Source of the DNA: a virus
Direction: 5' to 3' (one strand)
IMG/VR virus record: IMGVR_UViG_3300048582_000075
Coordinates: 1 to 25,352 of that record
DNA: 25,352 nt
Shown here: positions 11,005-19,836 of the stretch, piece after piece
Layout: each line of letters opens with the position of its first letter
Numbering within the stretch: the first letter of the stretch is position 1
The notes under the pieces: generated by a model
What the model saw: only the letters and a program-made list of their open reading frames with translations
Told to the model about the DNA's origin: nothing
Database searches by the model: none
Made by a program: the position numbers and the translations under genes

Positions 11005-13175
11005 TGTTCGGCGACTTTGGCTTTAACGGAAGTTTTGGCCGGTTTGGCATTTCGAGCGGTGGGGGCTCTGCGCCTGCGTCTGTCCTGTCTGCTGTGCAAG
11101 CCGATGGCTGGCAAGGCGTATGGGCATCTGCCACGCCGCCGACTTTTGACCCCGACAACAACCCGATCACGCAACGCTTTAGTCGTGCCGGCTATGACGC
11201 GAACGGCAACGCGACGACCTACACCGAGGACTTGGTTATTCTTCGCCGGGTGCGTAACCCTTATTCAGTTGGCGGCGCGCAACTGACCGACACGGCTTCA
11301 AACGTCGCCCTGCAAGATTACGTCCTGTCAACCGATAGCGCGGTGGGCGTCACCAACAGCAGCACCGAGATTAGCCCCAAGCCAATCGCCGCGTGGACAA
11401 TGCGCGACCGCCAGATGGTCGGCGATAGCATCTATTGGGAAATCGCGGCGTTTCACTATTACGCACGCAACGGTCGGCAAGTGGCCTGTGTCCGGGTGCG
11501 CGGCAATGACGGCACGACGCAAACGCCATGGCAGGTTGTATCGACAACCGCCGTTTCAACCTATTGCGAGGACGCCAACGCTGTTGAGGTGTATTCTGGC
11601 ACGCTCGATGTTTCGACGCTGGCGGCTGGCACGGTAAGCAACCCGGCGTCATGCTGGCTGGAAGCCGAAGTCATGCCGTGGATTGGCGGCACGGCGTCTG
11701 TCTGCCGCAGCGAGGATAGCAGCGTCGCCCGCGAATTCTCGCGCCGCTACTTTGGCCGCAACGTCACCCGTGCGGCGTCCCCGGCTTACGCCTATGTGGC
11801 GTCCGCTGGCGCTTCGCCCGCTGGCAATGATGCGACCGGCGTATGGTCTACCGACCCGACAGTGGCTGATGATTTTCCGTTTCTGACTGTCACGGGCGCA
11901 CTGACTGCTATGAATGTCGGCGCTGGCAACCAAGCCGCCACCAACAGCATCATGGACGGTTGCCGCATCCGCATTGTCGACACGGTAAGCATGGGTGCGG
12001 GGCCTGCGACGGCGCGCGCTCAAATCATCGCCAGCCTTATCGTGGAACGCGCCCCAGGCACCGCCCGCGCGGCTGCGATCATCACGCATGGCGCATCGTT
12101 CCGCCCTCGCCTGACCCTCACCGGCTCGCCTGTTAGCCTTACCGAAGGCTCGATTGTCTTTAACGATGTGACGATCAATCGGACTGGCGCTTTCACCTTT
12201 ATCGGCGAAGCGGCGAACCAGTTGCAGTGCAATTTTCACAACGTCGCCATGCCGAACACCAACACCGGCAGCATCCACACCAGCAACGCGCACGTCTATT
12301 TCTTTGGCATTACCTTTCCCACGACTGTTCCCTCGCTCGGCCAGACGGCGCTGCAAAAGCGCATCATGCGCGGAATTGTCGCCGATCTGAACAACACCGG
12401 CATGGAAGGTTGGGTAACGGTCGGCTGCAACATCACGCGGGTGAATGCGCTTGGGTTCGCCGACCCATCGAAGCCGTTTATTAGCTACAGCAACAAGTGG
12501 CTCAACCCTTCGTCTGCGGGCGGTGTTGGCTCGTTTCAAGGCGTTGTGTCTGGCGGCGATCTTGGCGGCTTGGTTTGGGTGCAAAACCTCATTGAAGCGA
12601 CGCACACGACAACGGCAACGGCGGGCTTTCGGTTTGCGAACGACAGCCCGGCTCTTGGAAACATCGTTCACGCGGTCATCCACCACAACACCGAAACAGG
12701 ATATGGCAGCGTCAATCGCCGCAATCAGGCTTACGACGAGGCTCCGGTCGCGCGGTTCCATAAGTTCATCAGCCAAGTTGGCGATCTGCCGTCGCAGCTC
12801 AACACCAAGGGCGACGTGTTCCAGCTTGACGCAACGCGGCTTGGCCAGTTTGCCTATACGCATGGCGTCGGTTGCCGTGGCAATTTCACTATGTTCCAGA
12901 CCAACAGCGCCGTCACCTATAGCGAAATGCAGACCTTTCCGGGTCTGAATTGCAGCATTGGCACTTCGTCAACGGTTCGCAATGACCCGCTATTCACCAA
13001 CTACCAAGGCACGGGCGGCTCTGGCGGCACGCCGTCAAGCGGCGCTGGCGGCGGCACCTACACGCTGACCGGGCCATCCCCGGCGCGCTCGCGTGTCGCT
13101 AACCCTGTGCTGGCGTTCGATCTGGCGGGCAATGCGCGGCCATCGGCAAACGACGCGGCGGGGGCTTACGCATGA
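11004..13175 (+). CDS. Tailspike or receptor-binding protein candidate, beta-helix type
   Basis: A 723-aa protein. The N-terminal 25 residues are Gly/Phe-rich (MFGDFGFNGSFGRFGISSGG) and probably attach to the virion. Residues 30-240 look like beta-rich domains. From about 250 on, the repeated short strands with Asn, Thr and Gly (SLTEGSIVFNDVTINRTGAF; IHTSNAHVYFFGITF; IVHAVIHHNTETGYGSVN) suggest a right-handed parallel beta-helix. The end, NPVLAFDLAGNARPSANDAAGAYA, resembles the D-x2-G-x2-R...GAYE closing motif of many parallel beta-helix proteins. It could bind or cut the host's surface polysaccharide; no catalytic pair can be assigned. It sits before the terminase, whereas P22 keeps its tailspike gene after the ejection genes. 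Confidence 0.72.
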   Translation: MFGDFGFNGSFGRFGISSGGGSAPASVLSAVQADGWQGVWASATPPTFDPDNNPITQRFSRAGYDANGNATTYTEDLVILRRVRNPYSVGGAQLTDTASNVALQDYVLSTDSAVGVTNSSTEISPKPIAAWTMRDRQMVGDSIYWEIAAFHYYARNGRQVACVRVRGNDGTTQTPWQVVSTTAVSTYCEDANAVEVYSGTLDVSTLAAGTVSNPASCWLEAEVMPWIGGTASVCRSEDSSVAREFSRRYFGRNVTRAASPAYAYVASAGASPAGNDATGVWSTDPTVADDFPFLTVTGALTAMNVGAGNQAATNSIMDGCRIRIVDTVSMGAGPATARAQIIASLIVERAPGTARAAAIITHGASFRPRLTLTGSPVSLTEGSIVFNDVTINRTGAFTFIGEAANQLQCNFHNVAMPNTNTGSIHTSNAHVYFFGITFPTTVPSLGQTALQKRIMRGIVADLNNTGMEGWVTVGCNITRVNALGFADPSKPFISYSNKWLNPSSAGGVGSFQGVVSGGDLGGLVWVQNLIEATHTTTATAGFRFANDSPALGNIVHAVIHHNTETGYGSVNRRNQAYDEAPVARFHKFISQVGDLPSQLNTKGDVFQLDATRLGQFAYTHGVGCRGNFTMFQTNSAVTYSEMQTFPGLNCSIGTSSTVRNDPLFTNYQGTGGSGGTPSSGAGGGTYTLTGPSPARSRVANPVLAFDLAGNARPSANDAAGAYA

Positions 13176-13591
13176 CCAACCACCGCCCTTGCACCTACCG
13201 CCCCGAATACTGCGACCTTGCGATTGAGGCGGGCAAGAATGGCAAGTCGCTCGTTTGGGTCGCGGCTCAGATTGGCGTTACCAAAGTGACGATCTACAAC
13301 TGGATCGAGAAGTTTCCCGAGTTTGCCGAAGCCATGGCGCTGCGGACGGTTCACGCGCAAGCCAAGTGGGAAGACATCGGGCAAGAGAACCTGATTACGC
13401 CGGGCTTCAGCGCCTCGGCTTGGTCGCGTTCGATGGCCGCGCGCTTCCCGGACGACTGGCGCGAGGTCAAGGGGACTGAATTGTCTGCGCCTGGGGGCGG
13501 GCCGATCCAAACTGAAACCAAGACGACCGTTGACGTGGCAGGGTTAAGCGATGAGCAGCTTGCAGCGCTTGCCTCAATTCACACCGGCTGA
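13172..13591 (+). CDS. terS: Terminase small subunit
   Basis: A 139-aa protein that should recognise phage DNA and start packaging. The N-terminal helix-turn-helix is clear: KSLVWVAAQIGVTKVTIYNW (about 27-46), followed by IEKFPEFAEAMALRTVHAQA and SASAWSRSMAARFPDDWRE. This is the pattern of the Terminase_2/ HTH small subunits that bind DNA as rings. The Gly/Pro linker and acidic C-terminus (VDVAGLSDEQLAALASIHTG) would contact the large subunit. Its ATG overlaps the tailspike stop, and its end overlaps the large-subunit gene by 41 bases. Confidence 0.88.
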   Translation: MTNHRPCTYRPEYCDLAIEAGKNGKSLVWVAAQIGVTKVTIYNWIEKFPEFAEAMALRTVHAQAKWEDIGQENLITPGFSASAWSRSMAARFPDDWREVKGTELSAPGGGPIQTETKTTVDVAGLSDEQLAALASIHTG

Positions 13592-15164
13592 CGTTCACGC
13601 GGCACGCAAGGAGCTTTCGCGCCGCCACCTGTCAGAGTTTGCGCGGATGGTGGATATTCCCACTGTGCCGCTGTCGGACGATGACGAGGAAGACAATTTT
13701 TCGATTATCCGCATCAAGCGCCTTGCGGATCACCACAAGCTAATCTGCGATAGCCTGACCAAGGTTGAACGCGGCGAAATCCCTAACTTGATGCTGCTGT
13801 TTCCGCCCGGCTCGGCAAAATCGACTTACGCTGACGTGCTATTCCTTCCTTGGTTCATGGCGCTAAAGCCGCGCCGCAACGTCATTCTCGCCAGCTACGC
13901 CAGCAACCTCGCCGCAAAGCAGGGACGCCGGGCGCGACAGCTAATTAAGTCAAGTTCCTTTCTAAACCTAACCGGGCGCTGCCTAGACCCAAGCAAGACC
14001 GCCGCCGACGAGTGGATGCTAGATAACGGCAGCGAGTTTATGGCGGGCGGGCTGCTGTCGGGATTGACCGGCAACCGCGCGCATCTTGGCGTTATGGATG
14101 ACCCTATCCAGGGCCGCGAGCAGGCGGAAAGCAAGACGATCCGCGACAAGACGTGGGAGGCTTACACAGACGACTTTTGCAGCCGCCTGATTCCGGGTGC
14201 GCCGCAGGTCATGATCTTGACGCGGTGGCATCAAGACGACCCCGCAGGCCGCATTTTGCCGGAAGATTGGAACGGCGAAAGCGGATGGTTTGACGGGCGC
14301 GACGGGCGGCGCTGGTATGTGCTTTGCTGTCCTGCCATCTGCGACCGGCCCGACGACCCGCTAGGCCGGAAGATTGGCGAGACGCTTTGGCCGGAATGGT
14401 TCAGCCTAGAGCATTGGAAGCCGTTCCAGCGCAACGCGCGCACTTGGACTAGCCTTTATCAGCAGAAGCCAGCGCCAGACGAAGGCACGTTCCTGAAAGA
14501 AGCGTGGTTTCATCGCTACGGAACCGCCGACAAGCCAAAGGCCCTGAACTATTACATGACAAGCGATCACGCGCCGAAAGGTGGCACGGGGTCGGATTGG
14601 AATGTGTTCAACATTTGGGGCATCGACGCAAAATCTAATATGTGGCTGGTGGACGAATACCGCTGCCAAGACACTTTCGACGTTGCTGTGGGTATCAAAC
14701 ACGACGAACGCGGCAACGCTACGGTTGCGGACGTTGGTGCTTTGGCGCTGATAAGACGTTACAAGCCGTTTGCATGGTTTCCTGAAGACGACGCAACGTG
14801 GAAGGCTTCAGAGCCGTTTATTCGCGCTGCGATGAGGCGAACGGGCGTCCATTGCCGGATTGAACCACTTTCGACCGCAGGCGGCGACAAGCCGACAAAG
14901 GCGCAACCGTTTCAGGCAAAGGCAAGCATGGGGGAAGTCTATCTCCCCGCTGGTTTTGTCGGTGACGAGATTATTAGGGAATACAAGTCTTTCCCCGCTG
15001 GAAAGCATGATGACCGAGTAGACGCGGCGGCAAACATGGGCCGCGCGCTCGATATGGCACACCCGGCGATCATAGCCAGCACACAACCGAAAGTCCCAAC
15101 GAGCCGTTGGGATAGAGCCTTTGCAGGCAATGACGAGGAGGCGGACAGTTGGAAGACAGCCTGA
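13551..15164 (+). CDS. terL: Terminase large subunit
   Basis: A 537-aa ATP-driven packaging motor with a nuclease domain. Motifs: Walker A PPGSAKST (85-92, the variant GSAKS form common in this family), Walker B LGVMDDP (179-185), coupling motif MILTRWHQDD (221-230). The RNase-H-like nuclease domain shows MTSDHAPKG (Asp339) and GKHDDRVDAAA (Asp487/488, Asp491). The ATG at 13551 lies 41 bases inside the small-subunit gene and is supported by AAGCGATGAG; the family N-terminus (about 80 residues before Walker A) fits. Rare codons (CTA, ATA, AGA, AGG, TCT) are more frequent here than in the flanking genes. P22-like portal and headful-type TerL together suggest headful packaging, though ends cannot be read. 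Confidence 0.93.
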   Translation: MSSLQRLPQFTPADVHAARKELSRRHLSEFARMVDIPTVPLSDDDEEDNFSIIRIKRLADHHKLICDSLTKVERGEIPNLMLLFPPGSAKSTYADVLFLPWFMALKPRRNVILASYASNLAAKQGRRARQLIKSSSFLNLTGRCLDPSKTAADEWMLDNGSEFMAGGLLSGLTGNRAHLGVMDDPIQGREQAESKTIRDKTWEAYTDDFCSRLIPGAPQVMILTRWHQDDPAGRILPEDWNGESGWFDGRDGRRWYVLCCPAICDRPDDPLGRKIGETLWPEWFSLEHWKPFQRNARTWTSLYQQKPAPDEGTFLKEAWFHRYGTADKPKALNYYMTSDHAPKGGTGSDWNVFNIWGIDAKSNMWLVDEYRCQDTFDVAVGIKHDERGNATVADVGALALIRRYKPFAWFPEDDATWKASEPFIRAAMRRTGVHCRIEPLSTAGGDKPTKAQPFQAKASMGEVYLPAGFVGDEIIREYKSFPAGKHDDRVDAAANMGRALDMAHPAIIASTQPKVPTSRWDRAFAGNDEEADSWKTA

Positions 15165-17014
15165 CCGCCAAGCCGCAGGGCCGCGACACCACCACCGAAC
15201 TGACCGCCGCCATCAAGCGGTTCGAGGAGTCCGAACACGTCACCCGCCCGGCGCGCGTGCTGTCTGAGCGTGACCGCGACTACAAAGACGGCAAGCAGAT
15301 CACCGACACTGAGCGCAAGGCCCTGACCGACCGCAAGCAGCCTGTGGTCATTTACAACCGCATTCAGCGCAAGGTGAACTACCTGTTGGGCCTGGAACGC
15401 CAGACCCGCAAAGACCCGCGCGCATTCCCTCGCACGCCGAACGATGAAGACGCGGCATCGGCTGCAACCGATAGCATCCGCTTTGTCTGCGAAAAGTCGC
15501 GGTGGGACGACAAGCGGTCGGAAGCCGCCGAAAACCTTGTCGTTGAAGGCACCGGCATTATCCGCATTGGTGCCAAGCAGACGCGCGAAGGTATCGACCC
15601 GGAAATCAGCCGCGTTGCTTGGGATAGGTTCTTCGCCGATCCGCACGCCAGCGCCTATGACTACCGCGACGCCAGTTACATGGGCGAAGTCATTTGGCAA
15701 GACATGGACGACGCCATTGCCAGTTTCCCCGATGGCGAGGCGGCGATTGTCGATACATGGGCGCGCGGCAAGGACACCGAGACATACGACGACAAGCCGA
15801 AGGACAACCTGTGGACGGACTATGGCCGTCGCCGGGTGCGGATTGTCGAAATGTATTACCGCGTCAAGGGCGTGTGGAACTTCTGCATCTTCACGCAGGC
15901 GGGGTTCCTGGTTGAGCCGCAGCCATCGCCCTATATGGACGAGGAAGGCCAGCCAGAGCATCCCTATGCGGTGCAGTCGCTCTATATCGACCGCGACAAC
16001 AACCGCTACGGCGACGTGCGGATGATGATTAGCCCGCAGGACGAAATCAACAAGCGCCGGTCGAAGGCCCTGCACCTTATCACCATGCGACAGGCGCGCA
16101 TCGGTCGCGGCTATGAAAGCAGCGCGGCGACGATCCGGCGCGAACTGGCAAAGCCCGATGGCATCATTGCGGCGGACGCTGGCGAGTTCGAGATTCTTGG
16201 CACGAACGACATGGCGGCGGCTAACCTGTCCATGTTGCAGGAAGCCAAGGCCGAGATTGACCTGTTGGGGCCGAACGCCGCGTTGCAAGGCAAGAACGAA
16301 CAAGCCATGTCGGGCCGCGCGCTGATGGCGCAGCAGCAGGGCGGCATGGTTGAAGTTGCGGTGTTTCTTGACCGCATCCGTTGCCTGTCGCTCGAAACCT
16401 ACCGCAAGGTGTGGAATCGCATCCGGCAGTATTGGACTGAGGAACGCTGGATTCGCGTGACCGACGATCAGCGCAACCTTAAATTTGTCGGCCTCAATCG
16501 CCCGGTGAAGGCTGTCGACGTGCTCGCCGAACAGATGGGCGTGACGCCGGAAAACTTCGCTGAGTTTGCACAACAGAATCCGCAAGGCGCGGCACAGTTG
16601 CAGGCGTTTGCACAGTCACCGGAAGGGCAGGCCATCGCCCGGACTGACAACGCGGTGAACGAGCTTGATGTCGACATCATTGTTGACGAAGGCATCGACA
16701 CGCCGACCGTTGCCGCTGAACAGTTTGATATGCTTATCAAGCTGGCGCAGATGCAGCCCGGCACGATCCCGCCAGACGTGCTTATCGAGGCATCGTCGCT
16801 CAAGAACAAGGACGCGCTTCTCGAACGTATGCGCCAGCCTAACCCGGCTGCGGAAATGCAGCAGCGCGGGCAAGCGGCACAGGTCGCCAAGGTTGAAGCC
16901 GATGCGACGCTGAAACAAGCGCAGGCGGCAAAGACCGGGGCCGAAGCGCAGGCCATCCCGGCGAATGTGGCGATGTCCGCATTGCAGGCCGGGCAAGCGA
17001 GCGTGATGGCATGA
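15149..17014 (+). CDS. P22-like portal protein
   Basis: A 621-aa dodecameric portal, the DNA channel at the capsid vertex. The N-terminus RFEESEHVTRPARVLSERDR, then QPVVIYNRIQRKVNYLLGLE and RKDPRAFPRTPNDEDAASA, is typical of P22 gp1-like portals, as is ALQGKNEQAMSGRALMAQQQ in the middle. The C-terminal 70 residues form an Ala/Gln-rich helix like the portal barrel. The start is a TTG at 15149, eight bases after a strong GAGGAG ribosome site, overlapping the terminase stop by 16 bases; there is no good ATG alternative nearby. Next comes a 49-aa gene and then the scaffold, as expected for this class. Confidence 0.93.
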   Translation: MEDSLTAKPQGRDTTTELTAAIKRFEESEHVTRPARVLSERDRDYKDGKQITDTERKALTDRKQPVVIYNRIQRKVNYLLGLERQTRKDPRAFPRTPNDEDAASAATDSIRFVCEKSRWDDKRSEAAENLVVEGTGIIRIGAKQTREGIDPEISRVAWDRFFADPHASAYDYRDASYMGEVIWQDMDDAIASFPDGEAAIVDTWARGKDTETYDDKPKDNLWTDYGRRRVRIVEMYYRVKGVWNFCIFTQAGFLVEPQPSPYMDEEGQPEHPYAVQSLYIDRDNNRYGDVRMMISPQDEINKRRSKALHLITMRQARIGRGYESSAATIRRELAKPDGIIAADAGEFEILGTNDMAAANLSMLQEAKAEIDLLGPNAALQGKNEQAMSGRALMAQQQGGMVEVAVFLDRIRCLSLETYRKVWNRIRQYWTEERWIRVTDDQRNLKFVGLNRPVKAVDVLAEQMGVTPENFAEFAQQNPQGAAQLQAFAQSPEGQAIARTDNAVNELDVDIIVDEGIDTPTVAAEQFDMLIKLAQMQPGTIPPDVLIEASSLKNKDALLERMRQPNPAAEMQQRGQAAQVAKVEADATLKQAQAAKTGAEAQAIPANVAMSALQAGQASVMA

Positions 17015-17160
17015 CTTGGGAAGCCTTGCCGATCAACTACGGACGCGGCGGCTATGTCGTGACGTGCAAGGCGGGCGCAATCGCGCGTTGCGCTCGTGTG
17101 CGCGACGTTAGCGCCCTGCCTGCCGCCGTGGCACAGCTTCAACAGGCCATCGCCGCCTAA
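17011..17160 (+). CDS. Hypothetical 49-aa protein between portal and scaffold
   Basis: A short frame starting in the ATGA overlap with the portal stop: MTWEALPINYGRGGYVVTCK, then two more Cys, Arg-rich turns and a C-terminal Ala/Gln helix (ALPAAVAQLQQAIAA). Codon use is like that of the neighbouring structural genes. No family recognised. The 113 bp after it up to the scaffold start hold only that gene's ribosome site (GAGGGC) and no convincing gene. Confidence 0.6.
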   Translation: MTWEALPINYGRGGYVVTCKAGAIARCARVRDVSALPAAVAQLQQAIAA

Positions 17161-17273
17161 CTGACAACAAGATTGCGAACCGACCTGCGAAGCGGGGCGC
17201 TTTGCCATGCCTGCCGCCGAGGCTTTTCGGGCGTTTGGTGCCGCCGACCTGACGGGCGTTTGACGAGGGCAAC

Positions 17274-18074
17274 ATGAGCACGGATGCAACACCGCTATCG
17301 GATATTCTCGACAATGACACGCCAGCCACCGAACCGGCAGCGCGCGACGATCAAGGGCGTTTTGCCTCGGTCGCCGCCGATACCGAAACGGGGCAGGAAA
17401 CGGGCGTAACGCCGCAGGAAGAACCGCCTGCCGCGATCAGCGAGCCGCCGTCGCAGTCTGTCGCGCCACCCGAACCGGCAACCATCCCCTATGCCGCCCT
17501 CCGTGACGAGCGAAACAAGCGCCAGGCGCTGGAAGCCGAACTTGCCCGATTCCGTGCAAGTCAACAGCCAGCCCCGCCGATGCAGACGCAGGCAGAACAG
17601 CCCGCCGATGCGCCGGATATGTTCGAAGACCCCGCCGGTTTCCAGGCATGGGTTCGCCAAGCCGCTGCCGCCGATGCCATGCAACTGGCTCGGCAGGAGT
17701 TCGCGCTTGAACGAACCCGCGCGTCGGCAATCGCCGCACAGTCCAAATATGCCGATTACGACGCCACGATTGAGGCGTTCAAAGGCTTGGCGGCGGCAAA
17801 TCCGGGTCTTGAGCAGACCATGATGCAGCAGCCCGACCCGGCTGAATGGGCATACAGGACGGCCAAGACGCATCTTGAAGTGGCGCAATACGGGAGCGTT
17901 GACGCTCTCGTGGAAGCCCGCATCAAGGCGCGCGAAGCCGAACTGGTTGCCGCTGCAACAGCGCAAGTCCGCCCGTCGCTTCCCCCGACGATCACCACCG
18001 ACCGCAATGTCGGCAACCGGACGCAAGGCCCCGCATGGAATGGCCCGAAACCGTTGTCGGCGATCCTCACATAA
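17274..18074 (+). CDS. Scaffolding protein
   Basis: A 266-aa protein placed between portal and coat. It is acidic and Pro/Glu/Ala-rich in the first 75 residues, then shows a coiled-coil-like helix (YAALRDERNKRQALEAELAR) and another helical region (AWVRQAAAADAMQLARQEFA; YADYDATIEAFKGLAAANPG). The C-terminus has the conserved end VGNRTQGPAWNGPKPLSAIL found in scaffolds of this phage group; the last helix usually contacts the coat. Such proteins direct procapsid assembly and leave before packaging. GAGGGC precedes the ATG. The coat gene follows after 21 bp. Confidence 0.85.
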   Translation: MSTDATPLSDILDNDTPATEPAARDDQGRFASVAADTETGQETGVTPQEEPPAAISEPPSQSVAPPEPATIPYAALRDERNKRQALEAELARFRASQQPAPPMQTQAEQPADAPDMFEDPAGFQAWVRQAAAADAMQLARQEFALERTRASAIAAQSKYADYDATIEAFKGLAAANPGLEQTMMQQPDPAEWAYRTAKTHLEVAQYGSVDALVEARIKAREAELVAAATAQVRPSLPPTITTDRNVGNRTQGPAWNGPKPLSAILT

Positions 18075-18095
18075 TCCCGAAAGGATACCACCAAC

Positions 18096-19205
18096 ATGGC
18101 TGACACCGTTCAGGCAACCGGCCTCACTGTCGAACAGTGGGACGATGCCTTCTTCACCGAATACCTGCATGACGGCGGTTTCAAGCCCCTCATGGGCACG
18201 AACGAAAACTCCGTCATTCAGGTCAAGGAAGACCTGACCAAGAAGAAGGGTGATGTCATCACCATCGCCTTGGTCAACCGTCTGACCAATGCCGCCGTCA
18301 CTGGCACTTCGACGCTGGAAGGCAACGAAGAAGCCATGGACACCCGGTCGCACTCGATCACCGTCAACAAGCGCCGGAATGGCGTCCGCGTTGCCGAAAT
18401 GAGCGAGCAGCGTTCGGCCATCCCGCTCCGCAACGCCGCACGCGCGACGCTGCTGGACTGGTCGATGGAAGACACCCGCGACCTGATCATCACCGCGCTT
18501 GGCTCGCTGAACGGGACGGCCTTCGTCAGCCGCACCGCCGCAATCGCCGATGCGTGGCTGGTCGACAACGCCGACCGCGTGCACTTCGGTGCTGGCGTTG
18601 GTTCGTTCACCGATCTGTCCGCCGATCTGGCGCAGCTCGATACGACCAACGACCTGTTCAACGCGACGGCGCTCGACGCGATGATCCTGAAGGCCAAGAC
18701 CTGCAACCCGAAGATTCGCCCGATGCGCGACGCTGGCAACGGCAAGCGCTATTATGTGGTCTTCGCCAACCCGCACGCCTTCAAGAACTTCCGCGACAGC
18801 ATCGACACCGAAGTCCTGGCGCAAACCAGCGTCCAGATGCAGGGTTCGAAGCTGTTCGAGGGCGGCGACCTGATGTGGAACGGCGCGATTATCAAGGAAC
18901 TTGATAACTGCCCGATCTACGAAAATCTGGGCGCTTCCGGCACCGCCGAAGTCACGCCGGTTTACCTCTGCGGCGCGCAGGCGCTCGGCATTGCTTATGC
19001 CAAGCGTTGGCGCACCGTGACGGAAACCTTCGATTACGGCGACAAGGATGGCGTGGCCGTTGACGGCATTTACGGCGTCAACAAGCTGACCTTCGGTTCG
19101 GGTTCGGGCGACCGCGACGATCTGAAGGATCATGGCGTCGTCACCGGCTTCTTCGCCACCACCGGCGCGGCAACCATCGCCGCCGCCGCCGCTGCCGAAG
19201 ACTAA
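18096..19205 (+). CDS. Major capsid (coat) protein
   Basis: A 369-aa coat protein starting MADTVQATGLTVEQWDDAFF, with MGTNENSVIQVKEDLTKKKG and LEGNEEAMDTRSHSITVNKR. This pattern is shared with the N4-gp56/P22-distant coat family, which uses the HK97 fold. The central part (YYVVFANPHAFKNFRDSIDT) and C-terminal part (YGDKDGVAVDGIYGVNKLTF) are also typical. Codon bias is the strongest in the window (GCC, ACC, CTG, AAG), as expected for the most abundant virion protein. A good AAAGGA ribosome site precedes the ATG. The gene is followed by its own terminator, which would set it apart from the downstream tail genes. Confidence 0.93.
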   Translation: MADTVQATGLTVEQWDDAFFTEYLHDGGFKPLMGTNENSVIQVKEDLTKKKGDVITIALVNRLTNAAVTGTSTLEGNEEAMDTRSHSITVNKRRNGVRVAEMSEQRSAIPLRNAARATLLDWSMEDTRDLIITALGSLNGTAFVSRTAAIADAWLVDNADRVHFGAGVGSFTDLSADLAQLDTTNDLFNATALDAMILKAKTCNPKIRPMRDAGNGKRYYVVFANPHAFKNFRDSIDTEVLAQTSVQMQGSKLFEGGDLMWNGAIIKELDNCPIYENLGASGTAEVTPVYLCGAQALGIAYAKRWRTVTETFDYGDKDGVAVDGIYGVNKLTFGSGSGDRDDLKDHGVVTGFFATTGAATIAAAAAAED

Positions 19206-19214
19206 GCCACAACC

Positions 19215-19249
19215 GGGCGGGGGCTTCATAGCCTCCGCCCACCTTTTCT
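19215..19249 (+). terminator. Rho-independent terminator behind the coat gene
   Basis: An 11-bp stem GGGCGGGGGCT (19215-19225) / AGCCTCCGCCC (19230-19240) with one G-U pair and a TCAT loop is followed by ACCTTTTCT. The T-run is displaced by three bases, so termination is probably partial and serves to lower expression of the low-copy head-completion and tail proteins. Confidence 0.65.
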
Positions 19250-19263
19250 AAGCGGGGTGCTGC

Positions 19264-19836
19264 ATGGCGACTTGCCGCTACATCATCAAGCGCGGCCTGC
19301 AAAAGCTCGCCATCATTGCGCCCGGCAACGACCCGGAAGCATCGGAAGCCGAAACCGGCCTCGCTGTGTTGCAGGGCCTGTTTGACACTTGGGCAAACGC
19401 CGGGATGTTCGGACGGCTCGACGCAGCCGGCATCACCGAGATTGAAGCGCAAGACATTGTGACGACCGCGCTGCCCGAAATTGGCGCGCCGGTTTCACTC
19501 CCCATTCTTGTCAAGAACAGCGACGGTGAAGACGTTTTGCCGCCTGACTTGGCCTATGCCGAATACGTCAACACCAGCACGTCTGAGCGCCGCGCCTATC
19601 TGTTCGACCGGCGAACGGCGAAATGGGCGCGCATTGATGCGCTGACGCTCGACACCGATTGCCCGCTTGCCGTCCGCAACAGCGAAGGCATGGCCTCGGC
19701 GCTGGCTGTCTATATGGCTGGCGACTTTGGTGTGGAGCCGGGGCCGCTGGTGCTGCGTCAGGCCGGATCGTTTCAGGTGGCGCTATCAACCCGCATGGGC
19801 GAACCGCGCGTTGAAACAACGGCGGTCTATTTCTAA
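19264..19836 (+). CDS. Head-completion (P22 gp4-like) protein
   Basis: A 190-aa protein of the P22 gp4-like head-completion (tail accessory factor) family. It should bind under the portal after packaging and provide the platform for the tail. The N-terminus, CRYIIKRGLQKLAIIAPGND, then ETGLAVLQGLFDTWANAG and the DLAYAEYVNTSTSERRAYLF region, are family-like. The C-terminus has SFQVALSTRMGEPRVETTAV. Order coat, gp4-like, gp10-like matches P22. GCGGGG before the ATG is only a moderate ribosome site. It ends in a TAATG junction with the gp10-like gene. Confidence 0.85.
   Translation: MATCRYIIKRGLQKLAIIAPGNDPEASEAETGLAVLQGLFDTWANAGMFGRLDAAGITEIEAQDIVTTALPEIGAPVSLPILVKNSDGEDVLPPDLAYAEYVNTSTSERRAYLFDRRTAKWARIDALTLDTDCPLAVRNSEGMASALAVYMAGDFGVEPGPLVLRQAGSFQVALSTRMGEPRVETTAVYF

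Noticed and set aside
11649-12863. 404-codon open frame on the minus strand
   Set aside because: Antisense to the tailspike candidate; composition is typical of a shadow frame.
14939-16585. 548-codon open frame on the minus strand
   Set aside because: It is antisense to terminase and portal, with no domain pattern, low-complexity Arg/Ala/Val-rich content and no operon context.
17207-17263. 18-codon frame between the 49-aa gene and the scaffold
   Set aside because: Too short, no ribosome site, no coupling to neighbours.
17295-19229. 644-codon open frame on the minus strand
   Set aside because: It lies opposite the scaffold and coat genes, which have clear family features, ribosome sites and order. 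Long antisense frames are common where the coding strand is GC-rich with strong third-position bias.
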